Assembly: GCA_003450555.1 (NCBI GenBank)
Contig: DMFQ01000020.1
Span: 406-8,022, forward strand
Source of the DNA: Ktedonobacter sp.
GTDB taxonomy: Bacteria; Chloroflexota; Ktedonobacteria; Ktedonobacterales; Ktedonobacteraceae
Length of the DNA: 7,617 nucleotides
Direction of reading: 5' to 3'
The translations under genes and the position numbers were made by a program. The notes below the pieces were generated by a model that saw only the letters and a program-made list of their open reading frames with translations, did no database searches and had not been told where the DNA came from. Below are positions 1 to 5,784 of this stretch, piece by piece (within the stretch, counting starts at the first letter, position 1; every line of letters starts with the position of its first letter).

Positions 1-401
1 TCTTCTACAGGAACTTCTTCAGCAAAAACATCATCGGTAGGGGCAAGATCCATATCGGGGATTTCAGTATCCTCTACAATAATATTGGGTATCTCACCAT
101 CCGTGATGTCGTTTTCTTCCAGGTCCTCTTCGTCAAGTTCGGGTTCCGCGTACTCGTCGGCATCGAATTCAGGTTCGACCTCAGGATGTGCAATCGTTTC
201 TTCGTAACCATCAGAGATAGCCGAGCTATTATTCCGCGAGGGCCTACGAGGTGGAATAGCATCCAGTTCTGGATCATACGTGTCTACCTCGTCATTTGGT
301 TTGGGCGCACCAATGATTCTGCGACCGGCAGCTACATCAAGCCAAAACTGGGAATAGTAATGAGGCCGATCCGATTCTTTCTCGCTCTCTTTTCTTGTCA
401 T
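1..401 (-). CDS. Acidic hypothetical protein, N-terminal part (runs off left edge)
   Basis: An open frame of 133 codons runs from ATG at 401-399 to the window edge with no stop. I do not recognise the family. Residues 1-14 are charged, and residues 15-31 form an aromatic/basic block (YYSQFWLDVAAGRRIIG). After R56 there is no Lys or Arg in the visible 77 residues, of which 30 are Asp or Glu, with many Pro. This looks like an ordered short N-terminal motif followed by a disordered acidic region. There is no signal peptide or membrane segment. An in-frame TAG lies 9 nt upstream of the ATG, so this is the only ATG start that keeps the aromatic block. No good Shine-Dalgarno lies at normal spacing. 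A strong promoter at 634-662 points toward the gene. Biased composition and absence of stops support coding, but the function is unknown. Confidence 0.65.
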   Translation of the reverse strand, partial: MTRKESEKESDRPHYYSQFWLDVAAGRRIIGAPKPNDEVDTYDPELDAIPPRRPSRNNSSAISDGYEETIAHPEVEPEFDADEYAEPELDEEDLEENDITDGEIPNIIVEDTEIPDMDLAPTDDVFAEEVPVE

Positions 402-627
402 TGACCAACGCTACGGTGCATCTTCGTTGAAGATTAGCTCCAACTCCTCCAGATCTTCTTTGCTTACTATCTGGTGGGAGGCACCGCTCCTCCTTTCGTT
501 ATGGGGTGCCACTATGCATCAGGCACACCACGCTTTATACTGAAGCCAGGGGCTTCCTAAGAATTTGTATCTCCTAGACCTGAGATATGTATGCTTGCTA
601 CACTTTGGGAACAGCATCTTTACCCAT
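402..627 (-). promoter_or_regulatory. Long structured 5' leader of the acidic-protein gene
   Basis: This is the inferred transcript leader between the promoter near 627 and the ATG at 401. It contains a 6-bp stem pairing 568-573 with 582-587, a 6-bp GAAGCC/GGCTTC hairpin at 542-556, and a strong purine-rich Shine-Dalgarno-like run (AAAGGAGGAG, minus strand, 487-496). That run can sit in either of two mutually exclusive helices: GGAGG (489-493) with CCTCC (477-481), or the loop of GGCACC (505-510) with GGTGCC (480-485). No canonical start codon opens a usable frame at normal spacing from it. I do not recognise a known riboswitch. Regulatory function is inference only. Confidence 0.35.
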
Positions 628-633
628 TGAACT

Positions 634-662
634 ATAATAAAAAGAATGCTCTCAACTGTCAA
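634..662 (-). promoter_or_regulatory. Sigma-70-type promoter for the leftward acidic-protein gene
   Basis: Read on the minus strand, a perfect -35 TTGACA (657-662) is followed by exactly 17 nt and then TATTAT (634-639), which is one mismatch from TATAAT. Transcription would begin near 627, giving a leader of about 225 nt before the ATG at 401. This is the best promoter match in the window. The -35 box overlaps the stop codon (659-661) of the transposase-like remnant. Confidence 0.6.
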
Positions 663-826
663 GGCCGATATTTGCGACGTGGATCCACCTCTGAAGCGCT
701 TTCAAGAGGTGTCAAGCCCTCAAGTGCATGAATTTTTCGCTTGAGATGTTTGTTATGATTTACAAAGGCCCCTATAATACGATATGAATTATTATTCAGA
801 CCCTTTGTAATCTTTTTTAGCGTCAT
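659..826 (-). pseudogene. Possible transposase/integrase C-terminal remnant
   Basis: A minus-strand frame from ATG 826-824 to TGA 661-659 encodes 55 residues. It contains AFVNHNKHLKRKIHALEGLTPLE-like sequence (about residues 19-40). That resembles the C-terminal end of DDE transposases of the IS3/IS481/IS30 type, where an H-x-A-L-x-G-x-T-P-x-E pattern closes the integrase core. No catalytic Asp or Glu positions or terminal repeats are visible. The frame stays open upstream into the dxs start region without more recognisable motifs, so this would be a decayed tail. The local sequence is AT-rich compared with dxs. The motif match is by eye and short, so chance remains quite possible. Confidence 0.3.
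750..778 (+). promoter_or_regulatory. Candidate sigma-70 promoter for dxs (distal)
   Basis: A perfect -10 TATAAT (773-778) lies 17 nt after TTGTTA (750-755), which matches 4 of 6 bases of the -35 consensus. The start would be near 785, leaving a leader of about 145 nt before the dxs TTG. The leader contains a 6-bp palindromic stem (TCATAT 823-828 with ATATGA 833-838). I see no TPP riboswitch-like sequence in it. Confidence 0.5.
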
Positions 827-855
827 ATTAGTATATGAATTTATAGCAACATAGA

Positions 856-884
856 TTGGCGTCCACCGATAGCGTGAATATAGA
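856..884 (+). promoter_or_regulatory. Candidate proximal dxs promoter
   Basis: TTGGCG (856-861, 4 of 6 matches) is followed by 17 nt and TATAGA (879-884, 4 of 6). It would start near 891, about 40 nt before the dxs start codon. It is weaker than the 750-778 match, and may be an additional promoter or chance. Confidence 0.27.
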
Positions 885-929
885 GTTTGCGCGCGGGGGA
901 GCCGAAACCCTAGTATTGGAGGAAACTCG

Positions 930-2873
930 TTGACCAGAATACTCGACACGATAAACGACCCGGAACAATTGCGTGCCTTGACAACCGAGCAAATGCAGCA
1001 GTTGGCAGAAGAGATTCGACGCGAAATCATCGAAAAAGTTTCGGTGAAGGGTGGTCATTTGGCACCAAACCTGGGCGTGGTTGAGTTAACAATGGCACTA
1101 CACTATGTTTTCGATACCCCAAAAGATTTGCTGGTCTGGGATATTGGACACCAGGCATATGTACATAAACTGTTAACAGGCCGCCGCGATCGTTTTCATA
1201 CTATCCGCCAATTTGGCGGTCTTTCTGGCTATCTTCGCCGCGAGGAGAGCCCCTATGACGTTTTTGGGGCAAGCCATGCGAGCACATCCATCTCGGCGGC
1301 CCTTGGTCTGGCGGCTGCCCGTGATCTGCAAGGTGAGCAACGTAAAGTTGTCGCAATCATTGGTGATGGCGCCCTCACCGGTGGTATGGCATTGGAGGCT
1401 ATCAATAACGCAGGCAGTTTAAAGAAAAACCTTATTGTAGTTCTTAATGACAATAATAAATCGATATCCGATAACGTCGGTGCCATCAACCATTATCTTG
1501 GCAAACTGCGCCAACTGCAGACATCCAGGAGCTACCAGCGATTGCGCGAAATGGCGAAGGGATCCATTGAAAAGTTGCCGATGGTAGGAGACAAAGCACG
1601 GGAAGCAGCTGGCCGTGCCGAGATGAGCTTCAAGAATTTTGTCTTACATAGTAAAAGTGGTTTGATCTTTGAAGAACTCGGCTTTAAGTTTTTCGGTCCA
1701 TTTGATGGGCATGATATACCGCTCCTGGTGGATGTTTTTGAGAATATCAAGCAGGTTGAAGGGCCTGTGATGGTCCAGGTTGTGACGAAGAAGGGCAAAG
1801 GCTGGGAATACGCGGAAGAGGACTCGACCAAGTGGCATGGACCTGGCGCATTTGATTATACGACAGGGACCATCAAGAAAAATGCAGCTGACCCTCCAAC
1901 CTACACCGATATCTTCGCTACTACATTAGTGGAACTGGCGGAGAAGGACACATCCATTGTCGGCATTACAGCCGCCATGGCGGAAGGCACCGGCCTGAAG
2001 AAAATGCAGCAGCGCTTTCCTGAGCGCTACTTCGATGTGGGTATTGCGGAACAACATGCCGTCACCTTCGCAGCCGGACTTGCGGTGGGTGGTATGCGGC
2101 CTGTGGTTGCCATTTATTCCACATTTATGCAGCGCGCCTTTGATCAGGTGATTCATGATGTCTGTATGCAGAATTTACATGTCGTTCTTGCTATGGATCG
2201 TGCTGGCATCGTTGGCGAGGATGGGCCTACTCAACATGGCGTATTCGACATAGCGTTTATGCGCTTGATTCCGAATATGAAGGTGATGGCACCTAAAGAC
2301 GAGAATGAATTGCGTCATATGCTCTATACAGCTACCTATATGGATGGGCCGATCAGCCTGCGTTATCCCCGAGGGAAGGGCATGGGCATTCCCCTCGATT
2401 CCGAACTGCATGCATTGGAAATTGGAAAAGCAGAGTTGCTCAGTCCAGCTACTCTTGCACTGGCGGAGCAGCAAGAATGTGCCATTCTTGCCTTTGGTGC
2501 AACCGTTGCACAGGCAGAGGTGGCGGCGAAAGAGCTAGCGGAAGAGGGTATCTCTGTCGCGGTCGTGAATGCCCGTTGGGCCAAGCCGCTTGACGAGGAA
2601 CTGATCATCCGCCTGGCAAAGGGCACCGGTCGCCTGGTTACTATCGAAGATCATGTCGTCGCTGGTGGCTTTGGCAGCGCTGTATTGGAGTTATTAGAGA
2701 GCCGAGGTATACGCGATATCAATGTGAGGGTGATCGGCTGCCCCGATAAACCGATCGAGCATGGCGCACTATCGATCCTGAAAGAACTCCATGGTCTTTC
2801 CTCTGCACATCTCAAGGACGTTGTGCGCGACATGGTACGCTCCGAAGCGAAGGGGTATGAACTGGCGCATTAG
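930..2873 (+). CDS. dxs: 1-deoxy-D-xylulose-5-phosphate synthase
   Basis: This cytosolic thiamine-diphosphate enzyme condenses pyruvate with glyceraldehyde 3-phosphate, the first step of the MEP isoprenoid pathway. The 647 residues are close to the usual 620-640. The TTG start is fixed by GGAGG at 918-922 with a 7-nt gap. Visible motifs in order: GHQAY with H74, SHAST (115-119), the ThDP/Mg motif GDGALTGG with D146 and its partner N173/N175 in VLNDNN, VGIAEQHA with catalytic E374, YSTFMQRAFDQ with Y396, DRAG with R424, and LRYPRG with R478. A C-terminal transketolase domain follows from about 500. One oddity: the usual G-x-T-H-x-G motif reads GPTQHG, so Q435 replaces the His equivalent to E. 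coli H431, and a His follows at 436. All other key residues I could check are intact, so identity is secure but reaction efficiency is uncertain. It converges on the ABC gene. Confidence 0.97.
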   Translation: MTRILDTINDPEQLRALTTEQMQQLAEEIRREIIEKVSVKGGHLAPNLGVVELTMALHYVFDTPKDLLVWDIGHQAYVHKLLTGRRDRFHTIRQFGGLSGYLRREESPYDVFGASHASTSISAALGLAAARDLQGEQRKVVAIIGDGALTGGMALEAINNAGSLKKNLIVVLNDNNKSISDNVGAINHYLGKLRQLQTSRSYQRLREMAKGSIEKLPMVGDKAREAAGRAEMSFKNFVLHSKSGLIFEELGFKFFGPFDGHDIPLLVDVFENIKQVEGPVMVQVVTKKGKGWEYAEEDSTKWHGPGAFDYTTGTIKKNAADPPTYTDIFATTLVELAEKDTSIVGITAAMAEGTGLKKMQQRFPERYFDVGIAEQHAVTFAAGLAVGGMRPVVAIYSTFMQRAFDQVIHDVCMQNLHVVLAMDRAGIVGEDGPTQHGVFDIAFMRLIPNMKVMAPKDENELRHMLYTATYMDGPISLRYPRGKGMGIPLDSELHALEIGKAELLSPATLALAEQQECAILAFGATVAQAEVAAKELAEEGISVAVVNARWAKPLDEELIIRLAKGTGRLVTIEDHVVAGGFGSAVLELLESRGIRDINVRVIGCPDKPIEHGALSILKELHGLSSAHLKDVVRDMVRSEAKGYELAH

Positions 2874-2895
2874 GCACGTTGGAAGTCTTCAAGTG

Positions 2896-2943
2896 ATACA
2901 TGAGCAGAAGCCGTTGTACTTGCAGCGGCTTCTGCTCATGTGT
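2896..2943. terminator. Bidirectional hairpin between dxs and the ABC ATPase gene
   Basis: The arms 2899-2913 and 2926-2940 are perfectly complementary over 15 bp (core GCAGAAGCCG/CGGCTTCTGC). The stem extends inward by a few pairs to leave a 6-nt loop at 2917-2922, and outward through A-T and wobble pairs. It lies 25 nt after the dxs stop, where convergent genes are expected to share a terminator. It is unusual in that neither side has a clear U-tract and the right arm contains the TGA stop codon (2938-2936) of the minus-strand gene. Confidence 0.6.
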
Positions 2944-3613
2944 TCCCTTCTATAATCTGGCCATCGCGCATCGTAATAATGCGGTTCGCCAGTTTCCCTA
3001 CCTCAATTGCATGAGTGACAACGACAAACGTCTGCCCATTCTCGCGGTTCAGGGTGCAGAGCAGGTCTAGGATCTCCTGAGCGTTTTCGCTGTCGAGGTT
3101 TCCCGTCGGCTCATCTGCCCATACGATAGCAGGGTCATTGGTCAGCGCGCGGGCAATAGTCACGCGCTGCCGCTGTCCGCCTGAAAGTTCGGCTGGCCGA
3201 TGCCTGGCCCGGTCGGATAGTCCTACGCGCTCTAACATCGCGAGGGCGCGTTTGCGTGCCTTGTTGCCGGGAACCCTGGCAACTAACATGGGAAGCTCTA
3301 CGTTTTCCACCGCTGTAAGCACAGGGAGGAGGTTGAAGTCCTGGAAGATAAACCCCATATGCCGGGCACGGTATGCAGTACGTTCATTATCGCTTAGATC
3401 GCGAAGATTGTCTCCTTGAATAAAAACATTTCCCTCGTCGATGGTATCCAACCCCGAAAGACAGTTCAACAGCGTTGTTTTGCCGCAGCCACTCGGACCC
3501 ATAATAGCGATCATCTCACCGGCCTCTACCGCCATATCGATACCATTGAGCGCCTCAACGCGCAGTTGCCCACTGCGATAGATTTTCTTGACCTGTTGTG
3601 CCTGAATAATCAC
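2936..3613 (-). CDS. ABC transporter ATP-binding protein, MacB/LolD-like
   Basis: This is a stand-alone nucleotide-binding subunit of 225 aa, the usual length for the family. It has all the hallmarks: Walker [10 protein letters not shown] (39-47), Q-loop Q91 in [10 protein letters not shown], signature LSGGQ (143-147), Walker B ending in ADEPTGNLD with catalytic E168, and switch His H201. The ADEPTGNLD form and the NLLP-x-LTA-x-ENVELP region after the Q-loop are typical of the LolD/MacB/FtsE-like group, which partners with FtsX-type permeases for lipoprotein or peptide efflux or mechanotransmission. The start is GTG at 3613-3611, with AGGGAG at 3620-3625 and a 6-nt gap. No permease is present in this window. 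The gene stands alone on the minus strand, divergent from rpsB and convergent with dxs, so its substrate cannot be assigned. All catalytic motifs are intact, so it should be an active ATPase. Confidence 0.93.
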   Translation of the reverse strand: MIIQAQQVKKIYRSGQLRVEALNGIDMAVEAGEMIAIMGPSGCGKTTLLNCLSGLDTIDEGNVFIQGDNLRDLSDNERTAYRARHMGFIFQDFNLLPVLTAVENVELPMLVARVPGNKARKRALAMLERVGLSDRARHRPAELSGGQRQRVTIARALTNDPAIVWADEPTGNLDSENAQEILDLLCTLNRENGQTFVVVTHAIEVGKLANRIITMRDGQIIEGNT

Positions 3614-3677
3614 ATGTAACTCCCTTATCTCCCTGGAAATGGATGAAGTAAATTTCGCCCTGACTTCCCATTTTCAC

Positions 3678-3707
3678 TTGCTTATTAGCGTCAATATATG
3701 CTATACT
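3678..3707 (+). promoter_or_regulatory. Promoter of the rpsB gene cluster (extended -10)
   Basis: TTGCTT (3678-3683, 4 of 6) and TATACT (3702-3707, 5 of 6) are separated by 18 nt. A TG at 3699-3700, one base before the -10, gives an extended -10 element. Transcription would begin near 3714, leaving a leader of about 190 nt. This is the likely main promoter for rpsB and possibly genes further right. Confidence 0.58.
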
Positions 3708-3713
3708 TTCAAG

Positions 3714-3902
3714 TTAGCGAGAGGTAAGAATCTCCGCGTGCGTGTGATTATAGTAGTCACATGCTAAGTACACACGCTCTCTGAACGGCGGAAACCCTGG
3801 TACCACTGAGAACCATTGTAAGGATACTACAAGTCTTGAGGATACTGCAATTTACGTTGACTTAAGAAGAGAGCGGAGGATCAATAAGGGAGGATCCATT
3901 TT
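3714..3902 (+). promoter_or_regulatory. rpsB 5' leader, possible autoregulatory RNA
   Basis: This long leader precedes the gene for ribosomal protein S2, which in other bacteria is often controlled through its mRNA leader. Visible structure: a 7-bp stem GCGTGTG (3740-3746) with CACACGC (3771-3777), with a competing TGTGA/TCACA pairing inside its loop, and a possible closing AGAG/CTCT helix. Two direct repeats follow, then a duplicated GGAGGATC (3875-3882 and 3889-3896). The second copy is the Shine-Dalgarno used by the TTG start. I do not recognise a named leader family, so regulation is inference. Confidence 0.4.
3822..3850 (+). repeat. Direct repeat pair GGATACTRCAA in the rpsB leader
   Basis: GGATACTACAA (3822-3832) and GGATACTGCAA (3840-3850) differ at one base and are spaced 18 nt start to start. 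They sit about 50-80 nt before the rpsB start codon. They could be paired binding sites for a protein on DNA or RNA, or a local duplication. Function is unknown. Confidence 0.5.
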
Positions 3903-4796
3903 TTGGCAAACATTATCTCAATGAAGCAACTCCTGGAAGCCGGCGTCCACTTCGGACATCAGACCCGACGCTGGAATCCAAAAATGCAGCCCTTCATCTT
4001 TATGGATCGTAATGGAATCCATATCATCGATTTACAGCAGACCGTAACACGCCTCAATGACGCCTACAAGTTTGTCGAGCAGCTCGCGGCCAATGGCGAA
4101 ACTATCCTCTTTGTGGGCACGAAGAAGCAAGCACAGGAAGCTGTAGCGGAAGAAGCCAAACGTTGTGGTATGTACTATGTCAATCAGCGTTGGCTTGGTG
4201 GCATGCTCACCAACTTCCAGACTATTCAGTCGCGCATCCGCTATCTACGTGAACTGGAAACTCGCAAAGAGCGCGGCGATTTCGAGCGCTTGCCCAAAAA
4301 AGAAGCACAGCATTTACAGGATGACATGACTCGGCTGGAGCGTATTCTCGGTGGTATCAAGGACATGCGACGTCTGCCCAGCGCACTCTTTATCGTTGAC
4401 ACACGCAAAGAACGCACGGCAGTTTTAGAGGCTCGTCGCCTCGAAATCCCCATCATTGCTCTCGCTGACACCAACTGTGATCCTGATGAAATGGATTATC
4501 CCATTCCTGCCAACGACGATGCTATTCGTGCCGTTCGCTTGCTCTGCGCTAAGATTGCGGACGCAGCTGTAGAGGGGCGCCGCGAACTTGAGGCCCGACA
4601 GAAGGATAGCGAACCGAAGGATACTGAAGGTGAGTTAGGCGAGCCAGGTGAGGCGCCAACGCCGGAAGTGAGCGTAGCTGAACTTTCGTCGGCTCCTCCT
4701 GCTTTACCAACTGAGGAAGCAGCATCAACTGAGGGAGCAGCAGCAGAATCTTCTACCCCTACTGAATCTGAACTCGTTGCGGAAGAGGCATTCTAA
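3903..4796 (+). CDS. rpsB: 30S ribosomal protein S2
   Basis: S2 is a late-binding protein of the small ribosomal subunit that bridges head and body and is needed for S1 recruitment where S1 exists. Signature stretches are visible: the N-terminal [20 protein letters not shown] (7-26), the [13 protein letters not shown] block (93-105), [21 protein letters not shown] (150-170) and [20 protein letters not shown] (186-205). The start is TTG, with GGGAGG at 3888-3893 and a 9-nt gap. The ordered S2 fold ends near residue 233. Residues 234-297 form an extra acidic, Pro/Ala/Ser/Thr/Glu-rich tail, making the protein 297 aa against about 240-260 usual. It is the first gene of the cluster that continues with tsf after a 335-nt gap. 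Confidence 0.98.
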   Translation: MANIISMKQLLEAGVHFGHQTRRWNPKMQPFIFMDRNGIHIIDLQQTVTRLNDAYKFVEQLAANGETILFVGTKKQAQEAVAEEAKRCGMYYVNQRWLGGMLTNFQTIQSRIRYLRELETRKERGDFERLPKKEAQHLQDDMTRLERILGGIKDMRRLPSALFIVDTRKERTAVLEARRLEIPIIALADTNCDPDEMDYPIPANDDAIRAVRLLCAKIADAAVEGRRELEARQKDSEPKDTEGELGEPGEAPTPEVSVAELSSAPPALPTEEAASTEGAAAESSTPTESELVAEEAF

Positions 4797-4811
4797 AAAG
4801 GAATTTTCACT

Positions 4812-4874
4812 GGCGGGAGGTAAGAGGAGGACCGGGTGGAGAGTAACTTCACATCGGCCCTCCTGCCTCCCGCC
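4812..4874 (+). terminator. Large GC-rich hairpin after rpsB (terminator, attenuator or processing site)
   Basis: Nested complementary arms form a long stem: GGCGGGAGG (4812-4820) with CCTCCCGCC (4866-4874), AGGAGG (4825-4830) with CCTCCT (4859-4864), then CCG (4832-4834) with CGG (4855-4857). A 20-nt loop remains at 4835-4854. It starts 16 nt after the rpsB stop. The following bases (TCTTCCTGTACC) are pyrimidine-rich but not a proper U-tract, so partial termination, RNA stabilisation or processing between S2 and EF-Ts messages are all possible. Confidence 0.45.
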
Positions 4875-4899
4875 TCTTCCTGTACCTGGCATTTTAAGC

Positions 4900-4933
4900 G
4901 GGGTGTGGAGGGGATAGTGGGGGGTAGCCAGGG
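4900..4933 (+). other. G-quadruplex-type motif in the rpsB-tsf gap
   Basis: Four G-runs lie on the plus strand: GGGG (4900-4903), GGGG (4910-4913), GGGGGG (4919-4924) and GGG (4931-4933). The loops are 6, 5 and 6 nt, which fits the G3+N1-7 rule. It would form in the transcript as well as in DNA. It lies between the large hairpin and the possible tsf promoter. Folding and function are not shown by sequence alone. Confidence 0.42.
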
Positions 4934-4977
4934 CGAGAGTATTCCCACATTTCCCATTTTCTCCAAAGGATGGAGAA

Positions 4978-5005
4978 CTGAAATGAATCCTGGCAATGAT
5001 ACAAT
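4978..5005 (+). promoter_or_regulatory. Candidate internal promoter for tsf
   Basis: CTGAAA (4978-4983, 4 of 6) is followed by 16 nt and TACAAT (5000-5005, 5 of 6). The start would be near 5012, giving a leader of about 120 nt before tsf. A separate promoter would make sense after the large hairpin and in such a long gap, but the match is only moderate. Confidence 0.3.
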
Positions 5006-5009
5006 GATA
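4994..5009 (+). repeat. Tandem duplication of CAATGATA
   Basis: Two perfect head-to-tail copies of an 8-bp unit lie at 4994-5001 and 5002-5009. They overlap the candidate -10 box of the possible tsf promoter. This may be replication slippage or a small paired site. Confidence 0.4.
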
Positions 5010-5131
5010 CATACAGAGTAATACATTTTTGTCAAGCACTCGGATACCAAAAATATGGACAGAGGTAACTGTACTTCTAACCAGCATCTGAGTAGAATAC
5101 AACTGTAAGATTGAGGAGATGAAGAAACGTT

Positions 5132-5734
5132 ATGAACTACGCGGCGGCAGACGTAAAGAAGTTGCGCGAGGAGACGGGTGCAACATTTGCTGATTGTAAA
5201 AACGCTTTGAGCGATGCTGCAACCTGGGATGAGGCCCTTAAGCTCATCGATGCCAAGCGCGATAAGAAGGCCACGAAGATGCAGGTGGCGGATCGTGAAA
5301 CCAAGCAGGGCGGTATCTTTTCGTACATCCATCACAACCATAGCGTCGGCGCATTGCTTGAACTGAATTGCAGCACAGACTTTGTGGCTCGCAGTGAAAC
5401 CTTTCGCAAACTTGCCAGCGAACTCGCGCTGCAGATTGCTGGAGCTCACCCTGTTCCTCAGTATATCAACTTTGAGGACGTTCCGGCTGAGGTCATAACA
5501 GAGGCACGCAAGGCAATTGACGAAGATGCTTCTATGGCTCGCGTTCCCGCTGAGAAGCGCGAAGAGGTCATTAACAACAAATTGAAAAAGACTCTTGGTG
5601 AGCAGGTACTGATGATGCAGCCCTGGGTCAAGGATGAAACGGTCGTCATTGGTGACCTGGTACGTAAGGTGATCGCTGAAACAGGTGAGAATATAGTACT
5701 GCGACGCTTCAGTCGCTTTGAACTAGGCAAGTAG
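5132..5734 (+). CDS. tsf: Elongation factor Ts, short form
   Basis: EF-Ts is the cytosolic guanine-nucleotide exchange factor that releases GDP from EF-Tu. The N-terminal UBA-like domain is clear (ADVKKLREETGATFADCKNAL, about 6-26), and the EF-Tu-contacting TDFV motif is at 82-85 in LNCSTDFVAR. The C-terminal ENIVLRRFSRFELGK ending is typical of short EF-Ts. At 200 aa it resembles the Thermus-type short proteins and lacks the extra subdomain and coiled-coil of the 283-aa E. coli form. The ATG start fits the family N-terminus, but its best Shine-Dalgarno, GAGGAG at 5113-5118, is 13 nt away, longer than usual. Another ATG directly after that purine run (5119) is out of frame. It is separated from rpsB by 335 nt and from pyrH by 121 nt. 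Confidence 0.97.
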   Translation: MNYAAADVKKLREETGATFADCKNALSDAATWDEALKLIDAKRDKKATKMQVADRETKQGGIFSYIHHNHSVGALLELNCSTDFVARSETFRKLASELALQIAGAHPVPQYINFEDVPAEVITEARKAIDEDASMARVPAEKREEVINNKLKKTLGEQVLMMQPWVKDETVVIGDLVRKVIAETGENIVLRRFSRFELGK

Positions 5735-5741
5735 AGGGTAA

Positions 5742-5775
5742 CAGCGGAAGCCTCCTGGCTTAAAGGCTTCCGCTG
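5742..5775 (+). terminator. Hairpin after tsf
   Basis: CAGCGGAAGCCT (5742-5753) and AGGCTTCCGCTG (5764-5775) are perfectly complementary over 12 bp with a 10-nt loop. It starts 7 nt after the tsf stop. The downstream sequence is GGGGTTCAACC with no U-tract, so it may be a weak terminator or an mRNA-stabilising or processing element inside the operon. It shares the GAAGCC/GGCTTC core with the hairpins at 542-556 and 2896-2943. Confidence 0.48.
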
Positions 5776-5784
5776 GGGTTCAAC

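Noticed and set aside
186..404. Plus-strand 72-codon open frame opposite the acidic protein
   Set aside because: It is antisense to the minus-strand frame with strong composition bias, has no good ribosome-binding site and shows no recognisable protein features.
785..929. TPP riboswitch upstream of dxs
   Set aside because: Dxs uses thiamine diphosphate, so I looked for the conserved CUGAGA-type thi-box core. It is not present in the leader.
1532..1838. Two minus-strand open frames (99 and 64 codons) inside dxs
   Set aside because: Both are antisense to the conserved ThDP domain of dxs and have no recognisable content.
3747..3752. Perfect TATAAT on the minus strand as promoter of the ABC gene
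   Set aside because: The -35 position 17 nt upstream (3770-3775, GTGTGT) matches only 2 of 6 bases and there is no extended -10. It lies inside the rpsB leader, so I left the ABC promoter unassigned.
4836..5021. Plus-strand 61-codon frame starting with GTG behind AGGAGG at 5-nt spacing
   Set aside because: The start signal is attractive, but it lies in the loop and arm of the 4812-4874 hairpin, the product has no motif and low-complexity Gly/Ser content, and the G-rich element explains part of it.
4793..5449. Minus-strand 218-codon frame across the rpsB-tsf gap into tsf
   Set aside because: It overlaps tsf antisense and the large hairpin. The translated sequence is Ser/Cys-rich without family motifs, consistent with a chance frame.
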